DNA of 49,174 nt from CAZNXE01 sp964576465 (GTDB lineage: Bacteria; Planctomycetota; Planctomycetia; Pirellulales; JAEUIK01): contig CAZNXE010000004.1 of the NCBI GenBank assembly GCA_964576465.1, positions 1 to 49,174 on the forward strand, read 5' to 3'. Within the stretch, counting starts at the first letter, position 1; each line of letters starts with the position of its first letter. Below are positions 37,226-45,209 of the stretch, piece by piece. A model generated the notes under the pieces. The model was not told the origin of the DNA. It made no database searches and saw only the letters and a program-made list of their open reading frames with translations. A program made the translations under genes and the position numbers.

Positions 37226-40200
37226 TTAGATGCGACGCTTCTCCAGTTGCATGTTGAGAGCCAAACCGCGGATTTCGTTGGTCAGCACATCAAAACTCGC
37301 TGGCGTGCCGGCCTCCAGGGTGTTCTCTCCCTTGACCATCGATTCGTAAATCTTCGTACGTCCTTCGACGTCGTCACTCTTAACGGTCAACAACTCCTGC
37401 AAGATGTAGGCAGAACCATAGGCCTCGAGCGCCCAGACTTCCATTTCACCAAACCGCTGACCTCCGAAGCGGGCCTTGCCGCCGAGCGGTTGTTGCGTGA
37501 TGAGTGAGTAGGGGCCGGTTGAACGAGCATGAACCTTGTCGTCCACCAAGTGATGCAGCTTGAGCATGTAGATGTAGCCCACGGTCGTTTGTTGTTCGAG
37601 CCTATCGCCGGAACGACCGTCGTACAGTTGTGTCTTGCCGGTTTCCGGCAACTTGGCGTCCTTGAGGCATTGACGAATTTCGCTTTCCTCGGCCCCATTG
37701 AACACCGGAGTGATGGCCTGGAAACCGAGCTTTGCGGCGGCCCAACCAAGGTGCGTTTCCAGAATCTGTCCGACATTCATGCGGCTTGGCACGCCCAACG
37801 GGTTGAGCATGATCTGGATCGGGGTTCCGTCGGCCAAGAACGGCATGTCCTCGACCGGCAAAATCTTAGCGATCACCCCCTTGTTTCCGTGACGACCGGC
37901 CATCTTGTCGCCGACCGAGATGACTCGCTTGGCGGCGATGTAGACCTTCACCATCTGCAACACGCCGCTGCGAAGTTCATCACCCCGCTTCATCGAGTTC
38001 AGCTTGCGATCACGTTCGTCGATCGCAATTTCAACCTCGGGCCATTTCGCCTTGTAGAGCTTTTCGACCTCGTCTTTTCGCTGGGGGCTGCGGATGTTGA
38101 GCGTGTCCAGGCGGAAGTTTGTTGCCTGTTCCACCACGAACTTCGGATCTTGCTCATGGACCAACGAATTGCCATCGTCGTCGGTGAGCTTTCGCTGCAG
38201 GATCCCTTCAAGTTCGGAAACCATGGCCGTGAATGCTTCGGTGATCTTGAGCGCGCCCTCGGCTTCGGCCTCTTTCAGCAGTTTCTCAAAGTCCTTGCGT
38301 TCGTCTTCCGTAAGGCTCATGCGGCGGGAAAACTTCTGGGTGTTGATTACGATTCCTTCGATGCCCGAGGGGACATCCAGCGAATCGTTCTTCACATCTT
38401 CCCCGGCACGACCAAAGATGGCGTGCAATAACTTCTCTTCGGGAGTCAACTCGGTCTTCGACTTCGGCGAGACCTTACCGACGAGAATGTCACCGGGCCG
38501 CACGTAGGTACCGATGCGAATGATGCCCGACTCATCGAGATTGCGGAGGGCTTTCTCACTCACATTCGGGATATCTCGGGTGAATTCCTCGCGACCCAGC
38601 TTGGTTTCACGAATCTCGATATCGAACTCCTCGATGTGAATCGAGGTGTAGGTGTCGTTCTTGACCAACTCTTCGCTGATGATGATGGCATCTTCAAAGT
38701 TGTAGCCGTCCCAGGCCATGAACCCGACCAGCACATTGCGGCCCAAGGCCAATTCGCCCTGGAACGTGGCGGCACCGTCGGCAATGACATCACGTTTTTC
38801 GACAGATTGCCCAATCGAGACGATTGGTTTTTGGTTCTGGCAGGTCCGCTCATTCAGCCCGACGAACTTGCGCAGTGGGTAGACATCTTCGCCGATCTCA
38901 ATCCGGTCGGCGTCGACGAAGGTGACGGTGCCGGCGTTCTTGGCACGAACCAGCATGCCGGAATTCAGCGCGACCTGACGTTCCATTCCGGTTGCCACCA
39001 GCGGTGGTTCGGCGACCAACAGCGGCACGGCCTGCCGCTGCATGTTGGAACCCATGAGGGCCCGGTTCGCATCGTCGTGCTCGAGGAATGGGATCAACGC
39101 AGCCGAGACACCGACCATTTGGGCCGGGGCCACGTCGATGTATTCGATCTTATCGGTCGGAACCATTACGAAGTCGGCACGATAGCGGGCAACGAGCGCG
39201 TCTCCCTTGAGGCGACCATCGACCACCTTTGCATCGGCCGGGGCGACATACGCGTTACTCTCTTCGTCGGCACGCAGCCATTTGATTTCATCTGTCAGGC
39301 TGCCCTTGTTCACCTTGAAGTACGGCGTTACCAGGAATCCGTATTCGTCGACCTCGGAATAGATGGCCAAACTGGAAATGAGGCCGATGTTCGTGCCTTC
39401 GGGCGTTTCAATCGGGCAAATTCGTCCGTAGTGCGAAATGTGTACGTCGCGGACTTCAAACCCGGCTCGCTTTCGATTCAGGCCACCAGGGCCCAAGGCC
39501 GAGAGACGCCGTTCGTGGGTCAACATCGACAGCGGGTTGGTTTGATCGACCACTTGCGACAACTCGCCTCGTCCGAAGAAGTAATCGATCGACGCCGAGA
39601 TGCTCTTGGGATTGATCAAGCTGCGGGGCGTCATGTCCTCGACGTCCTTCAGGCTCATTCGTTCTTGGACGGTGCGTCGCAGCTTGAGGAACCCCTTGCG
39701 GAGTTCATCGCTGGCCAGTTCGTCAATCGTTCGCAGCCGTCGATTGCCCAGGTGATCGATGTCGTCGATCTGGGCATCCTCGTCGCTAGCACGAAGCTTC
39801 AGCAGATAGGCGATCGAGGCGATCAGGTCCTCGGGCCGCAACGTCATTTCGTTCTGGCTGATTTTCAAATTCAGCTTGCGATTGATACGGAAGCGGCCGA
39901 CGCGGCCCAATCGATAGCGGTTGACATCGAAGAACTTTTCTTTGAACAGCGTGCGGGCTTTCTCCAGTTGCGGCGGGTTGCCAGGCCGTAGTCGCTGATA
40001 GATTTTCAGCAAGGCCTCTTCGTGGCTCGCCGTGTTGTCCTCCGCCAAGCTGTTGAGAATCAACCGATCCTTGAGATCGGGCATCACCTCGACGCTCGTG
40101 ACGCCGGAGGTGCAGATCAACTCGGCCGTATTGCGCGTGATCGTCTGTCCACATTCGATAATAATCTCACCGGCGCGTTCGCTCTTGGCCGGGTAGACAA

Positions 40201-40936
40201 CGTCTTCAACGGCAATCTTGTCTTCTATTTTCGAGACGCTGCGACCATCGACGATCTTTTCCTTACTCGTGGAATAGAAGGTTCGCAGGAGGTCGACGTT
40301 CTGGCTCAGCTTGGGGCTCATCGCCCGTAACAAGGTCATAGCCGAGAATTTGCCGCTTTGATCGATGCGAACACCAAGGTTTTCCTTCTTCAGGACATTC
40401 AGTTCGATCCAACTTCCGCGCTCCGGGATGATCCGGCAACTGTGCAGGCGTCGATCGGTACTCTCGGTATCAGCAACGAAATCGACGCCGGGGCTGCGGT
40501 GTAGCTGACTCACCACGACACGCTCGGCACCGTTGATAATGAACTCGCCGCCGCCAATCATGATGGGCATATCGCCCAAGTACACGGCTTCCTCAATGGG
40601 CTGATCCTTCGTCAGTCGCAACCAAACCTTGAACGGTCGGCCATAGGTCATCCGCAACTGGCGACACTCGTCAGGCTCATACCGAGGCTTCCCCAATTCG
40701 TACTTGACGTACTGAAGCTGCAACGACTTGTCGTAGCTTTCAACGGGAAATATTTCTCGGAGGACGCCTTCTATACCCTGGTCCTTGCGATTGTCAGACG
40801 CCTTATCAAGCTGCAAGAATTTGGCATAGCTATGTGTTTGGATTTCCGTCAAGTCACCAATGGACGTCATGTCAGACTGACGTCCAAAATTGCGGATTTC
40901 CTTGGGCCGAATGCGTCGTTCGGTGGGGGTGGCCAT
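37226..40936 (-). CDS. rpoB: DNA-directed RNA polymerase subunit beta
   Basis: The 1236-residue beta subunit is intact. The rifampicin-binding region reads ELSQVVDQTNPLS, then HERRLSALGPGGL, with the key Asp, His and Ser residues as in sensitive enzymes and natural substitutions at the E. coli 514, 515 and 523 positions. AWDGYNFEDAI, GRHGNKGVIAKILP and the C-terminal KGENTLEAGTPASFDVL are conserved. I chose ATG 40936, preceded by AAGGAG; an upstream in-frame start at 41020 would add 28 unrelated residues. A strong hairpin lies in the 218-base gap before it. It is followed by rpoC after 100 bases. Confidence 0.98.
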   Translation of the reverse strand: MATPTERRIRPKEIRNFGRQSDMTSIGDLTEIQTHSYAKFLQLDKASDNRKDQGIEGVLREIFPVESYDKSLQLQYVKYELGKPRYEPDECRQLRMTYGRPFKVWLRLTKDQPIEEAVYLGDMPIMIGGGEFIINGAERVVVSQLHRSPGVDFVADTESTDRRLHSCRIIPERGSWIELNVLKKENLGVRIDQSGKFSAMTLLRAMSPKLSQNVDLLRTFYSTSKEKIVDGRSVSKIEDKIAVEDVVYPAKSERAGEIIIECGQTITRNTAELICTSGVTSVEVMPDLKDRLILNSLAEDNTASHEEALLKIYQRLRPGNPPQLEKARTLFKEKFFDVNRYRLGRVGRFRINRKLNLKISQNEMTLRPEDLIASIAYLLKLRASDEDAQIDDIDHLGNRRLRTIDELASDELRKGFLKLRRTVQERMSLKDVEDMTPRSLINPKSISASIDYFFGRGELSQVVDQTNPLSMLTHERRLSALGPGGLNRKRAGFEVRDVHISHYGRICPIETPEGTNIGLISSLAIYSEVDEYGFLVTPYFKVNKGSLTDEIKWLRADEESNAYVAPADAKVVDGRLKGDALVARYRADFVMVPTDKIEYIDVAPAQMVGVSAALIPFLEHDDANRALMGSNMQRQAVPLLVAEPPLVATGMERQVALNSGMLVRAKNAGTVTFVDADRIEIGEDVYPLRKFVGLNERTCQNQKPIVSIGQSVEKRDVIADGAATFQGELALGRNVLVGFMAWDGYNFEDAIIISEELVKNDTYTSIHIEEFDIEIRETKLGREEFTRDIPNVSEKALRNLDESGIIRIGTYVRPGDILVGKVSPKSKTELTPEEKLLHAIFGRAGEDVKNDSLDVPSGIEGIVINTQKFSRRMSLTEDERKDFEKLLKEAEAEGALKITEAFTAMVSELEGILQRKLTDDDGNSLVHEQDPKFVVEQATNFRLDTLNIRSPQRKDEVEKLYKAKWPEVEIAIDERDRKLNSMKRGDELRSGVLQMVKVYIAAKRVISVGDKMAGRHGNKGVIAKILPVEDMPFLADGTPIQIMLNPLGVPSRMNVGQILETHLGWAAAKLGFQAITPVFNGAEESEIRQCLKDAKLPETGKTQLYDGRSGDRLEQQTTVGYIYMLKLHHLVDDKVHARSTGPYSLITQQPLGGKARFGGQRFGEMEVWALEAYGSAYILQELLTVKSDDVEGRTKIYESMVKGENTLEAGTPASFDVLTNEIRGLALNMQLEKRRI

Positions 40937-41086
40937 TGCTCTCTGGTGCTCCTTAGGTGTTCGCACGCGCCGGACCGACCGCAACGGGTGTGGCCAATCT
41001 CCGCGTGCGCGCAACATCACGCAGGGTTAACAACCGTATCCTGGTCGGCTGAGTGCGTGGTCAAACAAGCTCAAACCATGAGGTTG

Positions 41087-41105
41087 CGGTGCAAGCGTTG
41101 CACCG
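41087..41105. repeat. Perfect 8-bp hairpin in the rplL-rpoB gap
   Basis: CGGTGCAA-GCG-TTGCACCG is a perfect 8-bp stem with a 3-base loop. On the minus-strand transcript it lies 50 bases after the rplL stop codon and about 150 bases before rpoB. There is no T-run, so it is more likely an attenuator stem, processing site or mRNA-stability element than a complete terminator. E. coli has an attenuator and an RNase III site at this same junction. Confidence 0.6.
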
Positions 41106-41154
41106 ACGTTTGTGGGTAGACGATTTTCGAAAAACACGCGGTACTCGAAATCGG

Positions 41155-41565
41155 CTACTTGATCGAGACCGTGGCTCCGGCCCCTTCAAGCTCCGTCTTC
41201 AACTTCTCGGCATCTTCCTTCGAGATACCCTCCTTGATTGGGCTGGGGGCACTTTCGACCAAATCCTTGGCCTCCTTTAGGCCCAGCGATGTGGCTGCCC
41301 GGACGACTTTGATGACACCGATCTTCTTTTCCCCGAAGTTCTCGAGGACAACATCGAATTCGGTCTTTTCGGCCGCAGCTTCGCCGCCGCCATCGCCGCC
41401 AGCCGGGGCCATCATCACGGCACCGCCCGCAGCGGGCTTAATGCCATGAACGTCTTCCAGATAATCGCTTAGCTCTTTGGCTTGCTTCAGTGTCAACTCG
41501 ACGATTTTGTCGCCAAGCTCTTGGGTCGTCGCTGAAAACTCTTGGGTGGGGGCGTCGGTCGCCAT
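41155..41565 (-). CDS. rplL: 50S ribosomal protein L7/L12
   Basis: This 136-residue stalk protein recruits translation GTPases. An N-terminal dimerisation helix region, an Ala/Gly-rich hinge (AAGGAVMMAPAGGDGGGEAA) and the C-terminal domain (EKTEFDVVLENFGEKKIGVIKVVRAATSLGLKEAKDLVE) are visible. It is several copies per ribosome in other bacteria and must be made in excess over L10; the 160-base gap after rplJ with two strong inverted repeats may serve that. Confidence 0.97.
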   Translation of the reverse strand: MATDAPTQEFSATTQELGDKIVELTLKQAKELSDYLEDVHGIKPAAGGAVMMAPAGGDGGGEAAAEKTEFDVVLENFGEKKIGVIKVVRAATSLGLKEAKDLVESAPSPIKEGISKEDAEKLKTELEGAGATVSIK

Positions 41566-41668
41566 TGGATTACAGTTCCTTTCTCAAGTCGGGTCGCCGG
41601 TGCCGCAACAAGTACGCTTGCGGGCCATACCGCTGGTGGACACCGATAAAATGTTTGTGGGTTACCAT

Positions 41669-41698
41669 CGTTCGCAACACACCACTGCATTGCGAACG
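41669..41698. repeat. 9-bp inverted repeat between rplJ and rplL
   Basis: CGTTCGCAA (41669-41677) and TTGCGAACG (41690-41698) are perfect 9-bp complements with a 12-base loop, in the 160-base gap between rplJ and rplL. It is the second of two inverted repeats there. No T-run follows, so a regulatory or processing hairpin is likelier than a full terminator. Confidence 0.6.
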
Positions 41699-41709
41699 GA
41701 ATATCGTAA

Positions 41710-41723
41710 ACGGCACGTGCCGT
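41710..41723. repeat. 14-bp perfect palindrome at the end of rplJ
   Basis: ACGGCACGTGCCGT is a perfect palindrome starting 2 bases after the rplJ stop codon on the minus strand. With a two-base bulge the stem extends into flanking GTAAAC/GTTTAC, so it would sequester the stop codon. It is not followed by a T-run. Confidence 0.6.
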
Positions 41724-41725
41724 GT

Positions 41726-42259
41726 TTACTCGCTTGTCTCCTCGTCGCCTTCGGCCTTCTGTTGAATTTGGCTGGCCAGTGCGCCGCCGATGCTGTTGAG
41801 CTGGCCGCACAACGTGGAACCAGCAGAAAGAATCTGCCCGGAAACAATGCTGAGCTGCTCTTGTCGGGAGGGCCACTTGCTCACACGGTCCACATCCTCG
41901 GACGTCAACACTTCGCCATCCATCACGCCGCCGCGGGCTCGGAATGGTTCGAATTGTGCATCCTTGGTGAAGCGGACAATCTCCTTGGCAAGCGAAACGA
42001 TATCTTCGCCGCCCCAGACAATGGCCGCCGAGCCCGTGAGATCATTGAAGGCATCGGCTAGTGGCATGCCCTCGGTCGCTCGTGCCGCTAGGCTGTTCTT
42101 CACGACCAGAAGTTTGATGCCTTTGCTCTGCAACTCGGAACGGAGCCGGTGGTTGGCATTGGCCTCCACGCCTTCGACCGTCACCAACAACGCATCGTTG
42201 ACGTGATCGAGCCGCTTTCGCAGATCGTCGATGATCAGGTTCTTAACGAATTTACTCAT
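41726..42259 (-). CDS. rplJ: 50S ribosomal protein L10
   Basis: This 177-residue L10 anchors L7/L12 dimers to the ribosome. The N-terminal LLVTVEGVEANANHRLRSELQSKGIKLLVVKNSLAARA is typical of the rRNA-binding domain, and the C-terminal helix (LCGQLNSIGGALASQIQQKAE) that binds L12 dimers is present. In E. coli L10 with L12 represses this operon through the leader; only about 70 bases separate rplA from rplJ here, leaving little room for a long leader. Confidence 0.96.
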   Translation of the reverse strand: MSKFVKNLIIDDLRKRLDHVNDALLVTVEGVEANANHRLRSELQSKGIKLLVVKNSLAARATEGMPLADAFNDLTGSAAIVWGGEDIVSLAKEIVRFTKDAQFEPFRARGGVMDGEVLTSEDVDRVSKWPSRQEQLSIVSGQILSAGSTLCGQLNSIGGALASQIQQKAEGDEETSE

Positions 42260-42330
42260 TTCGTCGCCGTGTATGGTTGCGAACTATTTGATGATGTTGT
42301 TACGAAACGAAGCATGAGCGCGACGACGTG

Positions 42331-43011
42331 CTAGGGTGCAATCTGCACGCCAGGGCTCATCGTGGCACTGAGCGCAATCCCTTTGATGTATGCCCCTTTG
42401 ACGCTCGCGGGCTTCAACGACGATACGTAGCCGATGAAGGCCTCGACATTCTCGGAGAGCTTTACGGGGTCGAAACTCAACTTGCCAACCACCCCATGAA
42501 CGTTGCCGTCTTTGTCATTGCGGAACTCGACCTTACCGGCTTTGTATTCCTGAATTGTTTTGGCGATTTCCGGCGTTACCGTGCCGGCACGTGGCGAAGG
42601 CATCAAGCCCCGCGGCCCCAGCACGCGACCGAGCGGACCAACGATTCCCATCATGTCGGGCGAAGCGATGCAGACGTCGAAATCGGTCCAGCCGTCCTTG
42701 ATCCGCTTGGCCAGCTCCTCGCCGCCCACTTCGTCGGCACCGGCTTCGGTCGCCTCGGCCACTTTGTCGCCCTTGGCAAAAACGATGATGCGGAGCTTTT
42801 TTCCAATGCCATGGGGCAACACGACCGACCCGCGGACCAGTTGGTCGGCCTGTTTCGGGTCGATTCCAAGCCGCATGGCGACTTCGACGGTCTGGTCAAA
42901 CTTCGTGTTATCGAATTGCTTCACCGCCTCAACGGCCTCGGCCACTGGAACGGGAGCCTTGGCCGATTGCTTTTCGGACAACGACCTGAAACGTTTGCTT
43001 TGTTTGGACAT
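42331..43011 (-). CDS. rplA: 50S ribosomal protein L1
   Basis: This 226-residue L1 forms the mobile stalk that releases the E-site tRNA. VEVAMRLGIDPKQADQLVRGSVVLPHGIGKKLRIIVFAKGD and the MGIVGPLGRVLGPRGLMPSPRAGTV motif are diagnostic. In E. coli L1 autoregulates the rplKA messenger. It follows rplK by 18 bases and is almost certainly co-translated with it. Confidence 0.97.
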   Translation of the reverse strand: MSKQSKRFRSLSEKQSAKAPVPVAEAVEAVKQFDNTKFDQTVEVAMRLGIDPKQADQLVRGSVVLPHGIGKKLRIIVFAKGDKVAEATEAGADEVGGEELAKRIKDGWTDFDVCIASPDMMGIVGPLGRVLGPRGLMPSPRAGTVTPEIAKTIQEYKAGKVEFRNDKDGNVHGVVGKLSFDPVKLSENVEAFIGYVSSLKPASVKGAYIKGIALSATMSPGVQIAP

Positions 43012-43029
43012 CTTACGGTGAACCCTTAC

Positions 43030-43455
43030 TTATCCTTCGACGACAAGCCCCATACTGCGGGCCGTACCTTCGATCATTCGTTTAGCGTGCTCGACATCCA
43101 TGGCATTGAGGTCGTCCATCTTTACCTTGACGATATCTTCGATTTGTGCTGACGTGACCGTGCCGACCTTGTCCTTGTTGGGCACGCCAGATCCCTTGAC
43201 GATTCCCGCGGCTTGCTTCAGCAGAGACGCCGCCGGGGCGCTCTTGGTGATGAAGTCGAAGCTACGGTCGTTATAAACATTGACCACCACCGGAATCGGA
43301 GTGCCCCGAGCTTCCTTCGTGCGATCGTTGAACTGTTGCACGAACTGCCCGAGGTTGATTCCATGTTTACCCAGCGAAGTACCGACCGGAGGAGCGGGAG
43401 TTGCTTGACCGCCGGGGCACTGGAATTTCACACTGGCAACGAGTTGTTTGGCCAT
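43030..43455 (-). CDS. rplK: 50S ribosomal protein L11
   Basis: This 141-residue L11 forms the GTPase-associated centre with 23S rRNA. The proline-rich N-terminal motif (GGQATPAPPVGTSLGKHGINLGQFVQQFN) and the C-terminal RNA-binding domain (AQIEDIVKVKMDDLNAMDVEHAKRMIEGTARSMGL) are clear. It is the first gene of the rplK-rplA pair, about 94 bases after nusG. Confidence 0.98.
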   Translation of the reverse strand: MAKQLVASVKFQCPGGQATPAPPVGTSLGKHGINLGQFVQQFNDRTKEARGTPIPVVVNVYNDRSFDFITKSAPAASLLKQAAGIVKGSGVPNKDKVGTVTSAQIEDIVKVKMDDLNAMDVEHAKRMIEGTARSMGLVVEG

Positions 43456-43549
43456 GAATCTTGCTTTGTCGTTAGTCTAGGTCGAATCACCGGTGGGCCG
43501 ATGACTTGGTTTTTCAATCGCATCGTAGACATGTGCCTACTGCGGACGT

Positions 43550-44413
43550 TTACACTGCCTCGATTTGCCAGTACTCCAGCTCGACCGGAGTCGAGCGCCC
43601 GAAAATGTTGATCATCACCGTGACGCGACCGTTTGCCTCGTCGATCGAATCGACTTCGCCATCGAAGCTCTCGAACGTGCCCTCGTTGATCTTCACGCGA
43701 TCGCCCACACTGAAGGCGATCTTGAGTTTTGGTGCATCGTCGCTCTTTTCATCGGCCTTCTTGACGATCCGTGAAATCTCATGCGGAAGCATCGGGGTCG
43801 GCTTGCCGGCTGAGCCCGTGAAGTCGCCGATTCCAGGAGTCTCGCGGACCAAGAACCATGTTTCGTCGTTAATCACCATGTTCACGACAATGTAGCCGGG
43901 ATAAAGCTTGCGCTTCACGACCCGTTTCTTACCGCCTTTGAACTCGGTGACCATTTCGATTGGAACGATCGCATCGCCAAAGTACCGTTCGAGGCCCTCG
44001 ATCTTCACGCGACGCATCAGGCCATCGCGAATCGAATCCTCACGATTGCTTTGTACCTTGAGGATGTACCAATCTTTCTGTTGCTCTTCATCTTCACCTT
44101 CGGGTGTTTCCTCGATCATGCCGGTCGAGGTGTCTTCATCGTCGGGCTCAACTTCCTCGGCTGCGTCACTCTCGGCTGCGTTACTCTCGTCAGCGGAGAG
44201 CGATTCCTCGGCTACGTCTTCCGAGGCGGGCGCTTCGCTCGGTTCCGTGGTGGAACTTGGAGCTTCCGATTCCAGTTCCGAAGCGGAGTCGGGGCTCGGC
44301 GACGACCCAGCGACATCATCCCCAGGCACCACTTCGGCTTGCTCGGAAGCCGGTGACACGGAGACCTCGCCAGCGGGCGGTTGCTCGATGCTATTGCGTT
44401 GTTCGTCGGACAC
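43550..44413 (-). CDS. nusG: Transcription factor NusG with a long acidic N-terminal extension
   Basis: NusG links RNA polymerase to ribosomes, Rho and S10. The NGN domain begins near residue 114 (DWYILKVQSNREDSI) and has ERYFGDAIVPIEMVTEFKGGKK and GYIVVNMVINDETWFLVRETPGIGDF; the C-terminal KOW domain has VGDRVKINEGTFESFDGEVDSID. The N-terminal 113 residues are extremely rich in Glu, Asp, Ser, Ala and Pro and must be disordered. The likely start is GTG at 44413 because GGGAG lies 9 bases before it; ATG at 44422 would leave no room for that site, and ATG 44482 is further up. It follows secE by 76 bases. Confidence 0.93.
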   Translation of the reverse strand: MSDEQRNSIEQPPAGEVSVSPASEQAEVVPGDDVAGSSPSPDSASELESEAPSSTTEPSEAPASEDVAEESLSADESNAAESDAAEEVEPDDEDTSTGMIEETPEGEDEEQQKDWYILKVQSNREDSIRDGLMRRVKIEGLERYFGDAIVPIEMVTEFKGGKKRVVKRKLYPGYIVVNMVINDETWFLVRETPGIGDFTGSAGKPTPMLPHEISRIVKKADEKSDDAPKLKIAFSVGDRVKINEGTFESFDGEVDSIDEANGRVTVMINIFGRSTPVELEYWQIEAV

Positions 44414-44489
44414 GCGATTCATCTCCCTGTGTGGCCAATGGCCACGTGACGCCTTGCCACATTGCGAGGCGCCGATCACCAAAATGTTC

Positions 44490-44921
44490 TTAGCCGAGAA
44501 TTCCGAGTTTCGTTAACACAAAGCTCCAGACCAGGTCGTAGGCAAACAACAGAGCCGCCATGAACAAGATCAAGAAAATGACGACGATCGAGCTGCGAAA
44601 CAGGACGCTTCGCGTTGGCCAAGTCACCTTGTTAACCTCAGCCTCGACGGCAATGAGGAAGTCGGCGAATTGAGGCAAGTTTACCGCCCGATACGAAATC
44701 CACAGTCCAAGCAATAACACGGCCCCCGAGATACCGAAACGCATCGTCGCATCTTGATCGAGCAAGGTGTTACTCAACGCGTAGGCACCCAGCGCGAAAG
44801 TTGCCGCAGCGGCGGCGAAGGTTACCTGACGCGCGATTCTTCCCTGCGACCGCTTATACAGCGACGTGTCGAAGAGATTGCGCAAGAACGGGCTCACCGT
44901 GGAGTTCGTTCCTTGTGCCAT
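44490..44921 (-). CDS. secE: Protein translocase subunit SecE
   Basis: This 143-residue SecE clamps SecY in the membrane. The signature VEAEVNKVTWPTRSVLFRSSIVV (about 92-114) and the following C-terminal membrane helix are clear; two earlier hydrophobic stretches make it a three-helix form like that of E. coli. Upstream is tRNA-Trp with a hairpin in the gap, and downstream is nusG. Confidence 0.95.
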   Translation of the reverse strand: MAQGTNSTVSPFLRNLFDTSLYKRSQGRIARQVTFAAAAATFALGAYALSNTLLDQDATMRFGISGAVLLLGLWISYRAVNLPQFADFLIAVEAEVNKVTWPTRSVLFRSSIVVIFLILFMAALLFAYDLVWSFVLTKLGILG

Positions 44922-45018
44922 TCCCGTTCACCTGTTAGTTACGTTTGCCGCATGTCGCGATTTGACGACAGTTCAATCCAAAGCACAACAAATCAATACG
45001 ACCAAAAACAGCCGTGCC

Positions 45019-45045
45019 GCGACGGGCTTTCGACCAGCCCGACGC
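45019..45045 (-). terminator. Terminator-like hairpin between tRNA-Trp and secE
   Basis: On the minus strand, GCG-T-CGGGCT...AGCCCG-T-CGC forms a 9-pair stem with one T-T mismatch and a 7-base loop. A run of five T follows after about 10 bases. It could attenuate readthrough from the tRNA-tuf transcript into secE. The distance to the T-run makes it imperfect. Confidence 0.4.
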
Positions 45046-45061
45046 GAGCAATAGCAAATGG

Positions 45062-45134
45062 CAGGGGCGGCGGGAATCGAACTCGCAACCTCTGGTTTTG
45101 GAGACCAGCGCTCTGCCAATTGAGCTACGCCCCT
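45062..45134 (-). tRNA. trpT: tRNA-Trp (CCA)
   Basis: The 73-base gene folds as a cloverleaf with acceptor AGGGGCG/CGCCCCT, D-arm GCTC...GAGC, anticodon stem CTGGT/ACCAG and anticodon CCA. A 3' CCA is encoded directly after the discriminator G (45061-45059). One A-C mismatch is present in the T-arm stem. It lies between tuf and secE, an arrangement seen in many bacteria. Confidence 0.95.
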
Positions 45135-45209
45135 ATGTACGCGCTCCCCGACCAATTCACTCTTCCGCGGCCACGGCCACTAGGCCCGCAGCCGCTGATA
45201 AAAACCACT

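Noticed and set aside
38636..39991. A 451-codon open frame on the plus strand
   Set aside because: It is antisense to rpoB, which is unmistakable; the long frame is a by-product of GC-rich codon use.
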